Source of the DNA: JAAAOZ01 sp964496595
Lineage (GTDB): Bacteria > Chloroflexota > Anaerolineae > B4-G1 > SLSP01
Direction of reading: 5' to 3'
DNA length: 64,000 nt
NCBI GenBank assembly: GCA_964496595.1
Contig: CAZCAI010000004.1
Span: 11,211 to 75,210, forward strand
Within the stretch, counting starts at the first letter, position 1; each line of letters starts with the position of its first letter. Positions 50,589 through 58,695 of this stretch are shown in pieces. A program made the position numbers and the translations under genes. The notes beneath the pieces were generated by a model, which was given only the letters and a program-made list of their open reading frames with translations, was not told the origin of the DNA and did no database searches.

Positions 50589-51281
50589 CTAGTGATTCTT
50601 GGTGAAGACGATGTAGGCCAGCGCTGTGGAGCAGTATCCTTCGAAGTTCAACTCGATTTCCTCAGAAATGGGCGGGTGAGGGTCGTATTGCGAGTGGATT
50701 TGGACGCGGAACGCTCCTCGGCTCTCTATCGGCGCGTTGGTGAAGAACTGCTCCCAACCAGAATCGCCATACACCTGCTTATCCCCGGAGGTGACGACGA
50801 CATCAATACCGCTGCCCCAGACGTGGATGGGATAGCCCCGGAGCGGATTGCCGTCCAAATCCTGCACGACGCCCGCCACGCCTGTCCAGTTGCACCCATA
50901 ATAAGGCGTCTCGTATCTGATCTCGGAGGTGAAGGGATAGGGAGCGCGGGTGACGCGCGGCGTCTCGGTGGGCGTCGGCGTGGACGTCTCCGTGGGCGGG
51001 ATTTCGGTGGGCGTCGGGGTGACGGTCGGGGTGAAGGTGGGGAGCGGCGTGGGCGTGACGGTCGGGGTCGAGGTGGGCGTCCACGTGGGCACATCCTCCG
51101 GGCCGGACGTCGGTGTAGGGGTGTCGGTGGCGACCAATATCATCGGCGTGGATTGGGTCGGCGGGAAGGGATTAATCGGCAGATAAGGATTGATGGCGAT
51201 GGCAATGTAGACCAGAATGATGACCAGGGTCATCCCTAACATCAGTAACGTCAGAATATCGAAAACGCGGTCTTGATTCAC
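50589..51281 (-). CDS. Membrane-anchored protein with Thr/Pro linker and small C-terminal domain
   Basis: 230 residues, family not recognised. A single N-terminal membrane segment (about 8-32) is followed by a low-complexity Thr/Pro linker (about 42-112) and a C-terminal domain of about 115 residues. That domain (YYGCNWTGVAGVVQDLDGNPLRGYPIHVWG) resembles a carboxypeptidase-regulatory or SdrD-type beta-sandwich and has two Cys that could pair. It is exposed outside the membrane. It sits between the PpiC lipoprotein and rsmI genes. Confidence 0.7.
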   Translation of the reverse strand: MNQDRVFDILTLLMLGMTLVIILVYIAIAINPYLPINPFPPTQSTPMILVATDTPTPTSGPEDVPTWTPTSTPTVTPTPLPTFTPTVTPTPTEIPPTETSTPTPTETPRVTRAPYPFTSEIRYETPYYGCNWTGVAGVVQDLDGNPLRGYPIHVWGSGIDVVVTSGDKQVYGDSGWEQFFTNAPIESRGAFRVQIHSQYDPHPPISEEIELNFEGYCSTALAYIVFTKNH

Positions 51282-51337
51282 GATAAGCCTCCTAAATTTT
51301 GATAGCAGAAGTAGAAGATCGAAGCGGGGTTATGGGA

Positions 51338-52327
51338 TTATTCTGAGGCGTCGGTCGCCGCCGAAGGAAAGCGTTGAATGTCAGCTTCCGCCCAGAGTTG
51401 ATCCAACCAGCGCCGCACGGCACGATCCTGAATCAAACGCATGTTCTCCGGACTGATTTCTTGATCTGGCACGCGATCAATAACCTGAACGATGTGATAG
51501 CCCAAAGGACTGGAAACAATTTCGCTAACTTGACCCGGCTGGAGTTGGAAGGCGACATCTTCGACCTCTACAGAGGTCAAAACGCCCCGGGGAAAATAGC
51601 CCAGATCACCACCGTTATCCCGCGTGCTGCTATCTTGAGAATAGGCTTGCGCCAGCGACGCGAAATCGGCGCCGGCCTGCACCTGGGCGAGCACCTGCTG
51701 CGCCTCCTCTGGGGTAGCGACGACGATGTGGCGCGCGTGGATATGCTTACCGCGGGTGGGGATCTCAGTGACGATTTGGCTTGCCATCTGCGTGGCGATC
51801 ATCTCCCGATGCAGCTTCTCGCGCATCTGCGCCTCCGTCATCCCCTCGTTCGCCAACCACTGCTGGAAAGCGGTATCGCCGATCTCCTCTTTGAGCGACA
51901 CGACGTTCGCCTCGACCTCCTCCGCCGAGACGGTGACGCCAGCCTCCCGCGCGGCCTGATCGATCAAAATCTGTTCGATTAAACGATCCAACACCCACTC
52001 GCGGTCGCGGGCCAGGGTGGCTTGACCTTCCGCCGTGCTGGGATCTTGTCCGGCGGCGGCCATCGATGCCTCGTAGCTGGCGATTTGGCGCTCGAATTCA
52101 GAGAGCAAAATCGGTTCACCATTGACAAGGGCGGCCAGCGGCTCCGGCGTCGCGGTCTCCGTGGGGGGCGCGGTCGTCTCAGGGGCCAAGGGCTGCGCGG
52201 TCGCTGTGGGCGCCGTAGGATCAACGGAGGGAAGCGCCGGCGCATCCCTCCGTCGACATCCACTCGCCACCGCCAGCAACAACAATCCCACCCACATCAT
52301 CCAGAAATTTCGTCTCTTTATCTTCAT
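51338..52327 (-). CDS. PpiC-type peptidyl-prolyl isomerase lipoprotein (PrsA/SurA-like)
   Basis: 329 residues. Lipoprotein signal ending AVASGC with Cys24, a Thr/Pro linker (about 30-65), a SurA_N-like helical chaperone region (about 67-190), and a parvulin domain (about 195-290) with HARHIVVATPEEAQQVLAQV, GGDLGYFPRGVL and SSPLGYHIVQVID. It assists folding of exported proteins at the outer face of the membrane. The promoter at 52365-52393 and AGGAGG before the ATG are clear. It heads the transcript to PGI/PMI. Confidence 0.9.
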   Translation of the reverse strand: MKIKRRNFWMMWVGLLLLAVASGCRRRDAPALPSVDPTAPTATAQPLAPETTAPPTETATPEPLAALVNGEPILLSEFERQIASYEASMAAAGQDPSTAEGQATLARDREWVLDRLIEQILIDQAAREAGVTVSAEEVEANVVSLKEEIGDTAFQQWLANEGMTEAQMREKLHREMIATQMASQIVTEIPTRGKHIHARHIVVATPEEAQQVLAQVQAGADFASLAQAYSQDSSTRDNGGDLGYFPRGVLTSVEVEDVAFQLQPGQVSEIVSSPLGYHIVQVIDRVPDQEISPENMRLIQDRAVRRWLDQLWAEADIQRFPSAATDASE

Positions 52328-52364
52328 TTATCTTATCCTCCTGGGTTCAAACCATGCTGGCTTC

Positions 52365-52393
52365 ATTATAGACCGATGCGCGCTTTTAGGCAA
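52365..52393 (-). promoter_or_regulatory. Promoter of the PpiC lipoprotein operon
   Basis: TTGCCT (52388-52393) and a perfect TATAAT (52365-52370) on the minus strand, 17-base spacer, 37 bases before the ATG. Confidence 0.7.
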
Positions 52394-52441
52394 TGAATCG
52401 CTTTCCGATTTTGTCAATAGCCAGGTTCGCGCTCCCGGCCC

Positions 52442-52469
52442 TTGACATGACCTTTGAATGGCATAGAAT
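52442..52469 (+). promoter_or_regulatory. Promoter of the GNAT gene
   Basis: TTGACA (52442-52447) and TAGAAT (52464-52469) with a 16-base spacer, about 67 bases before the chosen ATG. Confidence 0.65.
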
Positions 52470-52535
52470 CAGGTTAAATTGAGGGTGATATATCTCTTAC
52501 GTGGACATTAGATAGAGCGCGGAGCGATAGACGCC

Positions 52536-53525
52536 ATGACGACGGCGCAGATCATGATCGGACGTGACAAAAGCGTAAAGAGTGGCATTCGACCCGTTCA
52601 GGGCCAACGAGATATGCCTGCAATCGTGGACCTGATCGAGATCGGATTTGGTGGGGAGTTGGACCCCAAGGGGCGAAAGGTGTTGGAGCAGATGCGGCGC
52701 GTGGCCCAATATCAACGCTGGGCGCAGTGGCTTTCGCCCTCGCAACCGATGCCGGAGGGGCTGGTCTGGGTAGAGGAGGAGCGCGTGGTGGGCAATCTCT
52801 CGCTGCGCCCGGCCTATCCGCGATCCACCGGCGGCTGGCTGATTGGCAACGTGGTGGTGCATCCAGAGTTCCGCTCGCATGGGATCGGCCGCGCGCTGAT
52901 GGACGCCGCGATGGCGAAGGTGCGGTCGCACTCTGGGAAGTGGGTGGGGCTGGAGGTGCGCGAGGACAATGAAGTCGCTCGTGGACTGTACGAAGGCATG
53001 GGGTTCCAGACTGTGGGCCGCTTGCAGCACCTAATCCGACCGGCCGGTGAGCCTTGGCCGCCTATAACGACATCGCAAAAGACGTGGCGCCCCTCGCGTC
53101 CGGACGACCAATACCACTGGTTCAATTTAGCCAAAGCAACCTATCATCGTCGCCAGCGAGAAATCTTGGGCATCCGCCCGAACATCTACGAATTTGGCGG
53201 GATTATGCGCGCCATCGAAATGTGGTTTTCGGGCGAGCGGGAGCGGGCCTGGCTCCAAATGAGCGGCGAAGAGGCCCGACTGGCGGCGCGCGTGTGGACG
53301 GATCGCCGCGCGCACTTCCACGAGTGGGAGCTGCTGATCCATCCGTTGGCCGGCGCGGCGGGAGCGCGCGAGACCGTAGCGCACATCACCCAGACGATGC
53401 ACCGAGCGCGTCCCTGGGCCGCCATCACCATAATCGCCGATCAAGCCACGTTACATCAAGCGCTGCTGACCGTGGGGTTTGAAACGCACCGGACATTGCT
53501 TCAAATGCAGTGCGATTTGCTATAA
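52536..53525 (+). CDS. GNAT family N-acetyltransferase
   Basis: 329 residues. An N-terminal GNAT domain (about 20-165) has the acetyl-CoA-binding motif A GNVVVHPEFRSHGIGRALMDAAM, then GLEVREDNEVARGLYEGMGFQTVG, the usual motif B. The C-terminal half (about 190-329) is GNAT-length with a TVGFETHRTLLQMQ end but lacks a clear Q/RxxGxG loop, so it may be a degenerate second domain. The acetyl acceptor is unknown. It is monocistronic with its own promoter and terminator. Confidence 0.85.
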   Translation: MTTAQIMIGRDKSVKSGIRPVQGQRDMPAIVDLIEIGFGGELDPKGRKVLEQMRRVAQYQRWAQWLSPSQPMPEGLVWVEEERVVGNLSLRPAYPRSTGGWLIGNVVVHPEFRSHGIGRALMDAAMAKVRSHSGKWVGLEVREDNEVARGLYEGMGFQTVGRLQHLIRPAGEPWPPITTSQKTWRPSRPDDQYHWFNLAKATYHRRQREILGIRPNIYEFGGIMRAIEMWFSGERERAWLQMSGEEARLAARVWTDRRAHFHEWELLIHPLAGAAGARETVAHITQTMHRARPWAAITIIADQATLHQALLTVGFETHRTLLQMQCDLL

Positions 53526-53550
53526 GCCTCTACCCCGTTATCTGCACGAA

Positions 53551-53590
53551 ACAACCGGCTCCCTGAAAAAGGAGCCGGTTGTTTTTTTGA
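53551..53590 (+). terminator. Terminator after the GNAT gene
   Basis: Perfect 12-bp stem (53551-53562 and 53571-53582) followed by a T-run on the plus strand. It lies between convergent genes. Confidence 0.85.
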
Positions 53591-53602
53591 GATTGCCGGA
53601 TG

Positions 53603-54727
53603 CTACGGCGTTTCCGTCGTGGGTGTCACCGGCGCCGTCGGCGTGGGGATCACATCGGGCAAAGAGGAGGATGCTGAGGACGAAGACTCTTGTTGCGTCG
53701 TCGGGAATTCCGGCATCGGGATCAACGGCGCAATGCCTTCGCTGGGGAGGATGCCCCACTGTACGTTCTGGAGATTGCGCACAAATTCCCATTGCGTCAG
53801 CTCTGGAAAGGCCTGGAGCGCCTCACCGCGCTTCTCGATGCTATAAGCTTCAGCATCGGCTAAAAGACGCGCCCGTTCGGCCTCGGCCTCCGCCATCAGC
53901 CGGATGCGTTCAGCTTCCGCCTCCGAGAGGCGAATTTGGCGCTCCTTCTCGTACTCGGCAGCGTCCGACTTATATTTCGCCGTCTCGATGGCCTCCTGCG
54001 CGATCTGTTTTTGTTCGACAGCGTCGACATACTGCTCGCTGAATTCTACTTTACGCACCAGGAAATCACTCAATACAACCCCGGTTTCACCAAGCTCCTC
54101 GGCCAGCGCGAAACCGACCGATTGCTCATAGTCGAAGATTCCCTCGTCGCTGTAGAGATCACCCGCCGAATAATTCTGCGCCCACAGTCGCGCCAGATTG
54201 CGAGAATGGGCCTTGACAACATTTTCCACAACAGCCTCTGTAAATCCTATGTTCTGGACAATCTCCGCCGCGTGATCCGCGGGGATACGAAAGAGCAGGG
54301 TGTACTTGACCCTGATCTGCTGACCGTCCGTCGTCTGCGCCGTGACGGCCACATCGGTGAAATCGGCGCCGGATTCTGTGGGATGATCGCTCGTCTCATA
54401 GGATTGCACCACCGTTGGCACAATCACCAGGCGGTCGATGAAGGGCGTCTTCCAGTGCAGGCCCGGCTCGAAGACCTGGCCCGTCAGGCCGCCGAACCGC
54501 ACAATCAAGCCCACCGTGCCATAGTCCACCGTGGTGTAGGCGTTGATGAGCGCAGCGACGCCGAACAGGCCCAGTGCCACGGCCAACCCCAATCCAATCG
54601 CCAGACCGATGCGCCGCCGGCCATCACGACCGGAGAGGACCAGGGTCACGGCCGCCGCAATTACGCCGATCACCAAGACGGTGATCAAGGTCGGGGCGGC
54701 CGCGCCTAAAAAAGCTACGATAGCCAT
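53603..54727 (-). CDS. SPFH/prohibitin-type membrane protein
   Basis: 374 residues from the ATG at 54727, 9 bases after AAGGAG. Two N-terminal membrane segments (about 8-30 and 40-62), then an SPFH (band 7) domain (about 65-250) with DYGTVGLIVRFGGLTGQVFEPG and RVKYTLLFRI. A charged coiled coil (about 250-310, AEAERIRLMAEAEAERARL) and a Ser/Thr/Pro tail follow. Such proteins oligomerise into membrane rings or microdomains. It is the last gene of the PIN-cysS-rlmB run. A second SPFH protein is encoded at 60711-61520. Confidence 0.88.
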   Translation of the reverse strand: MAIVAFLGAAAPTLITVLVIGVIAAAVTLVLSGRDGRRRIGLAIGLGLAVALGLFGVAALINAYTTVDYGTVGLIVRFGGLTGQVFEPGLHWKTPFIDRLVIVPTVVQSYETSDHPTESGADFTDVAVTAQTTDGQQIRVKYTLLFRIPADHAAEIVQNIGFTEAVVENVVKAHSRNLARLWAQNYSAGDLYSDEGIFDYEQSVGFALAEELGETGVVLSDFLVRKVEFSEQYVDAVEQKQIAQEAIETAKYKSDAAEYEKERQIRLSEAEAERIRLMAEAEAERARLLADAEAYSIEKRGEALQAFPELTQWEFVRNLQNVQWGILPSEGIAPLIPMPEFPTTQQESSSSASSSLPDVIPTPTAPVTPTTETP

Positions 54728-54747
54728 ATTCACATTCTCCTTGAACT

Positions 54748-55509
54748 CTAATGCTTCTCAGAAGCAGCAGCGCCGCGTTGTCGCAGCGCCTCATAGAGCG
54801 CAATGGAGCCGGCGATGGCGGCGTTAAGCGAGGCAATCTCGCCTTTCATCGGCAGAGCCATCAGCCAGTCGCAGCGCTCCCGCACCAAACGACGCAACCC
54901 CTCCCCTTCGCTGCCCACGACGAGGGCCAAGGACATGGTAAGATCCGCGTCGGTGTAGAGCTTCGCGCCGGGGGCGGCCTCCAACCCGGCGATCCACACG
55001 CCTTGCTCTTTCAGGCGGGCGATTTCCTGGGCCAAGTTGGTGACCTGCGCGACCAATAGATGCTCGACAGCGCCGGAGGAGGTGTTGACCACGGCATCGG
55101 TGATCTCCGCCGCGCGCCGCCGCTGGATGACCATGCCGTGGACGCCGACCGCCTCGGCGGTTCGCACGAGACTCCCGACATTGTAGATATCTTGAATGAG
55201 ATCGAGCATCAAGAGTAACGGGGGTTCGCCGCGCCGCCGGGCCAGATCCAACATCTCATCGACGCGAGCGTAGGGGTAACTTGAGGTTTCCAGCGCCACG
55301 CCCTGATGGCGCTCATGGCCAAGGATGTTATCTAATTCGTCCCGATCAACGGTCTTGATCGGGACACGGTATTGCTTCGCCAGCGCGATAATCTCATCGA
55401 TGATGGCAGTTTGCGTCACACGCTCAGCAAGCAGGAGGCGATGGGGTTGCCGTCGTCCGGCGCGTAAGGATTCTCGAATCGCCTGGCGACCGTAGAGAGT
55501 TTCGCGCAT
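54748..55509 (-). CDS. rlmB: 23S rRNA (guanosine2251-2'-O)-methyltransferase RlmB
   Basis: 253 residues, SpoU/TrmH knot fold. Substrate-binding N-terminus (about 1-90), then the three SPOUT motifs: LDLIQDIYNVGSLVRTAEA, ALVVGSEGEGLRRLV and LPMKGEIASLNAAIAGSIAL. It starts 15 bases after cysS, an adjacency shared with Firmicutes. Confidence 0.93.
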   Translation of the reverse strand: MRETLYGRQAIRESLRAGRRQPHRLLLAERVTQTAIIDEIIALAKQYRVPIKTVDRDELDNILGHERHQGVALETSSYPYARVDEMLDLARRRGEPPLLLMLDLIQDIYNVGSLVRTAEAVGVHGMVIQRRRAAEITDAVVNTSSGAVEHLLVAQVTNLAQEIARLKEQGVWIAGLEAAPGAKLYTDADLTMSLALVVGSEGEGLRRLVRERCDWLMALPMKGEIASLNAAIAGSIALYEALRQRGAAASEKH

Positions 55510-55524
55510 TGATTGATTACTTGA

Positions 55525-56985
55525 CTACGAGGTCTGACTCACCACGCGCCAGCTTGTGCCCTCCGGGCCATCCTCCAGCACGATGCCTATATCGGCCAAG
55601 CGGTCGCGAATCTCATCGGCCTTGTCCCACGCACGCTGATCGCGATACGCCTCGCGGAGATCGAGCAACATCTCGACCAGGCCCTCGACCATATCACCGC
55701 CGACGCGCTCATCCACCAGTTCCCGGGGCAGGACGCCCAACACATCGCCGCCCAGATCCTGCGCGATTTTGTCCATCGCGGCCAAGGTGCCCATACTTAC
55801 CTGCGGCTCCTTATCCAGGTAACGATTGACCTCCTTGGCAAAGTCGAAGAGCGTGGCAAGCGCTTGGGGCGTATTGAAGTCATCATTCATCGCGGCCTCA
55901 AATTCCTGCCGGTAATCTTCCAGGCTGGCGACCTGGGAAAGAATGGCCGTATTGACCGGCTGCGTCGCTTCCATACGACGGCGGAGCTTGCGGATGGTGT
56001 GGTGCATGCGATCGATGCCGCGCTGTGCGGCGCGCAGCGCCTCGCGGCTGTAATCCACCGGGCCGCGATAGTGACTGCTTAAAATGAAGTACCGAATCGC
56101 TTCCGGCGTATAGATTTCCAGGGCATCCTTGATGGTCAAGAAGTTCCCCAGGCTCTTACTCATCTTCACACCATTAACCGTCAATGAACCGACCAGCAGC
56201 CAATAGTTGGCAAATTGTTTATCGTGGCGCGCCTCCGATTGAGCAATCTCACATTCGTTGTGAGGGAACATATTTTCCAGCCCCCCGCCGTGAATATCAA
56301 AGGTCGCGCCCAGGTATTTATTGGACATCACGGAGCACTCGATGTGCCAGCCGGGGTAGCCTTCGCCCCAAGGACTGGGCCAACGCATAATGTGCTCCGG
56401 GTCAGCGCGCTTCCAGAGGGCAAAATCGGCCGGATTGCGCTTTTCGGCGCGCACAGTTACCCGCGCGCCGGCCTCCTGATCCTCCAACTTGCGGTGGGAA
56501 AGCTTGCCGTATTCTGGGAATTCCTCCACCGAGAAGTAGACGTTGCCATCGACTTCATAGGCATAGCCCTTGGCCAGCAGATCCTTCGTCCATTGAATAA
56601 TTTCTGGGATATGACCGCTGGCGCGGGGGGAGATGCTGGGGCGCAATACACCGAGCGCATCCATATCGTCGTGGAAGCTTTTAACGTAGGTATCGACGAC
56701 CTCCATCGGCTCGACGCGGTCGCGACGCGCGCCCTTAGCAATGCGATCCTCGCCCGAATCCAGCAAATGTCCCACATCCGTGAGGTTGCGGACATAGCGG
56801 ACTTTGTAATCCAGGTACTTGAAATAGCGCACCATCGCATCGAAAGAGACGTAGGTCTTGGCATGGCCCAGATGGGAATGGTCATAGACCGTCGGGCCAC
56901 AGACATACATATTTACGCACCCTTCTCGAAGGGGGGTAAATGTCTCTAGTTCACGATTCAGATAGTTGTAAACTTTCAGTGTCAT
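55525..56985 (-). CDS. cysS: Cysteinyl-tRNA synthetase
   Basis: 486 residues, full length. Class I signatures: CGPTVYDHSHLGHAKT (HLGH at 38-41 with Cys29 a zinc ligand) and VKMSKSLGN. Zinc ligands are also in WHIECSVMS and MFPHNECE. The C-terminal anticodon-binding helical domain ends with IADIGIVLEDGPEGTSW. It lies 18 bases after the PIN-TRAM gene. Confidence 0.97.
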   Translation of the reverse strand: MTLKVYNYLNRELETFTPLREGCVNMYVCGPTVYDHSHLGHAKTYVSFDAMVRYFKYLDYKVRYVRNLTDVGHLLDSGEDRIAKGARRDRVEPMEVVDTYVKSFHDDMDALGVLRPSISPRASGHIPEIIQWTKDLLAKGYAYEVDGNVYFSVEEFPEYGKLSHRKLEDQEAGARVTVRAEKRNPADFALWKRADPEHIMRWPSPWGEGYPGWHIECSVMSNKYLGATFDIHGGGLENMFPHNECEIAQSEARHDKQFANYWLLVGSLTVNGVKMSKSLGNFLTIKDALEIYTPEAIRYFILSSHYRGPVDYSREALRAAQRGIDRMHHTIRKLRRRMEATQPVNTAILSQVASLEDYRQEFEAAMNDDFNTPQALATLFDFAKEVNRYLDKEPQVSMGTLAAMDKIAQDLGGDVLGVLPRELVDERVGGDMVEGLVEMLLDLREAYRDQRAWDKADEIRDRLADIGIVLEDGPEGTSWRVVSQTS

Positions 56986-57003
56986 CGTTCCAATGCTCCC
57001 TAA

Positions 57004-58092
57004 CTAAGATTGGCCGTTATTGCCCAACCGCGCGAAAATCATCCGCCCGGCGGCCGTTTGGAGAACTTTACTGACGGTGACATCTAAGGTCTCTCCCAGA
57101 TGCTCGGCGCCATCTTCGACCACGACCATTGTCCCGTCATCGAGATAGCCCACGCCCTGATTCGTCTCCTTGCCTTCCTGCAAGATGTGGATAGCGAAAT
57201 CCTCGCCCGGCAGGAGGACGGTCTTGACGGCATTGGCCAATTCGTTCACATTCAACACGGTCACCGATTGTAGCTCAGCGACGCGATTCAGGTTGTAGTC
57301 ATTGGTCAAAATAGACGCCCCCAGATCCTTCGCCAGAGCAATCAGCTTGTCATCGACCTCGCGCACTTCGGGGACTTCGGCGTCGGTGATGCGTACGGGG
57401 ACGGGGGATTCCTCCTGCAACTGCCGGAGGATCTCCAATCCACGCCGGCCACGATTGCGCCGCAACGTATCCGCCGAATCCGCCACATGTTGGAGTTCGT
57501 TCAGCACAAAGAGAGGGACGACCAGCTCGCCTTGGATAAATCCCGTGCGACAGATATCGGCAATCCGGCCATCGATAATTACACTGGTATCCAAAAGTAC
57601 CGCCGGACGACAGGTTTCCAGCGCTTCGACCGTGGGAGCGGCCCCCCGCAATGTGAAGTCAGGGACTAGCTTTTCACGCACGCTTTGCAACACATCCGTA
57701 CGTGTGGTCGTCACCACGACGCCGACGTAGCCCAACATAGCAGCTACGATGAAGGGCAATATCTCCCCCAACGGGTCGGGGAGCAAGGAGATTGGATACG
57801 CCGCGATTCCCCCCAGGGCTAAGCCTACGAACAATCCAAACGTAGCGGAGTAGATGATATGCGCCGGTAACTGTTGAATGAATTTTCTAAGCCGTCGAAA
57901 AGGCTTGAGCGTCAAAGCGGGGGTGAATGCAAAACCAATCCCAGCACCTAATACGCCTAAAATAATCGCCAGATGACTTTCTTTGATAACTTCGGGGGTA
58001 AGAACTTGGACTGCGGAGCTTTCGCTTAAAGCCATACCAAGGGAACCAAAAACTAATAATCCTAGAATTCTCAAAATAAGATTCACACCCAT
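57004..58092 (-). CDS. Membrane PIN-TRAM protein (YacL-like)
   Basis: 362 residues. Four N-terminal membrane segments (about 5-25, 40-58, 78-105, 110-130), then a PIN nuclease-like domain (about 160-285) with LLDTSVIIDGRIADI and ILTNDYNLNRVAEL holding the conserved acids. A TRAM domain (about 290-355) carries GEDFAIHILQEGKETNQGVG. Matches B. subtilis YacL, a putative membrane-bound RNase. It heads the operon with cysS, rlmB and an SPFH gene. In Firmicutes yacL is followed by ispD/ispF before cysS; those are absent here. Confidence 0.9.
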   Translation of the reverse strand: MGVNLILRILGLLVFGSLGMALSESSAVQVLTPEVIKESHLAIILGVLGAGIGFAFTPALTLKPFRRLRKFIQQLPAHIIYSATFGLFVGLALGGIAAYPISLLPDPLGEILPFIVAAMLGYVGVVVTTTRTDVLQSVREKLVPDFTLRGAAPTVEALETCRPAVLLDTSVIIDGRIADICRTGFIQGELVVPLFVLNELQHVADSADTLRRNRGRRGLEILRQLQEESPVPVRITDAEVPEVREVDDKLIALAKDLGASILTNDYNLNRVAELQSVTVLNVNELANAVKTVLLPGEDFAIHILQEGKETNQGVGYLDDGTMVVVEDGAEHLGETLDVTVSKVLQTAAGRMIFARLGNNGQS

Positions 58093-58291
58093 CGTATACT
58101 CTCCATAATAAAAATTGCGGGCGACTTAAGTCAGTCGACCCGTATGAATAAAGAATTTTTCTACATAAGTATGTCATCAGCCCTAACATACTCTTTATAA
58201 CACTCCTTGCGCTACACAGAGGCAGAAAGACGCCGATCATCCTCAAATATAAAGAAGATAAACTTAGCTTCATCTTAACACACTCAATCAA

Positions 58292-58311
58292 AAAGTCAAA
58301 GATTTGACTTT
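58292..58311. promoter_or_regulatory. Dyad overlapping the -35 of the LysW-like gene
   Basis: Perfect 9-base arms AAAGTCAAA and TTTGACTTT with a 2-base centre. It covers the TTGACT -35 hexamer, so it may be a repressor site. Confidence 0.5.
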
Positions 58312-58331
58312 CTTATGAGCTTCATTATAGT
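58304..58331 (+). promoter_or_regulatory. Promoter of the LysW-like gene
   Basis: TTGACT (58304-58309) and TATAGT (58326-58331) with a 16-base spacer, about 64 bases before the ATG. Confidence 0.65.
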
Positions 58332-58394
58332 GGATACAATCTAATACTGTGAAACCGCTACGTAAATTTACGTAAATTTAAGGAGGGCCAGCCC

Positions 58395-58607
58395 ATGCAA
58401 TGCCCGGAGTGCCACGTCACACTACCAGAGAGAGCCAATCTCACACCTGGAGATCGCATCTTTTGCAGCGCTTGCGGCATCGAATTAGAGGTGACACAGA
58501 CCGACCCTTTGGCCGTCGAGGTGGTCTACGATTTCGAGGAGGAGGAAGAGATGATCCTCCTGCAAAAACGCTGGTCAGATTTGCGCTGGCGGGATGATCC
58601 TGCTTGA
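58395..58607 (+). CDS. LysW-like zinc ribbon protein
   Basis: 70 residues. CPEC and CSAC pairs form a zinc ribbon, followed by GIELEVTQTDPLAVEVVYDFEEEE, strongly like the amino-group carrier protein LysW. True LysW ends in EDWGE, whose terminal glutamate carries the substrate. Here the acidic run is followed by a basic extension ending WRDDPA, so it cannot serve as a carrier in the usual way. No lysine or arginine biosynthesis genes are nearby. AGGAGGG precedes the ATG. Confidence 0.75.
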   Translation: MQCPECHVTLPERANLTPGDRIFCSACGIELEVTQTDPLAVEVVYDFEEEEEMILLQKRWSDLRWRDDPA

Positions 58608-58629
58608 AAGCCAGATCAATCCACAGAAC

Positions 58630-58654
58630 AAAGCCCCGGCGTTAACCGGGGCTT
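58630..58654. terminator. Hairpin between LysW-like and LysM genes
   Basis: AAGCCCCGG and CCGGGGCTT arms around six bases (58631-58654). It is a GC-rich stem with little T-run, placed between convergent genes. Confidence 0.6.
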
Positions 58655-58695
58655 ACGTCTATCTGGGCGTTGATACGCGCGCGGGTACGGATAGT

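Larger units (their letters stand above)
58093..58394. other. Divergent intergenic region, PIN-TRAM gene / LysW-like gene
   Basis: 302 AT-rich bases. The plus-strand promoter of the LysW-like gene and an inverted repeat on its -35 (58292-58311) were recognised. Near 58361-58380 ACGTAAATTT is repeated in tandem. No open frame was found. Confidence 0.5.
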
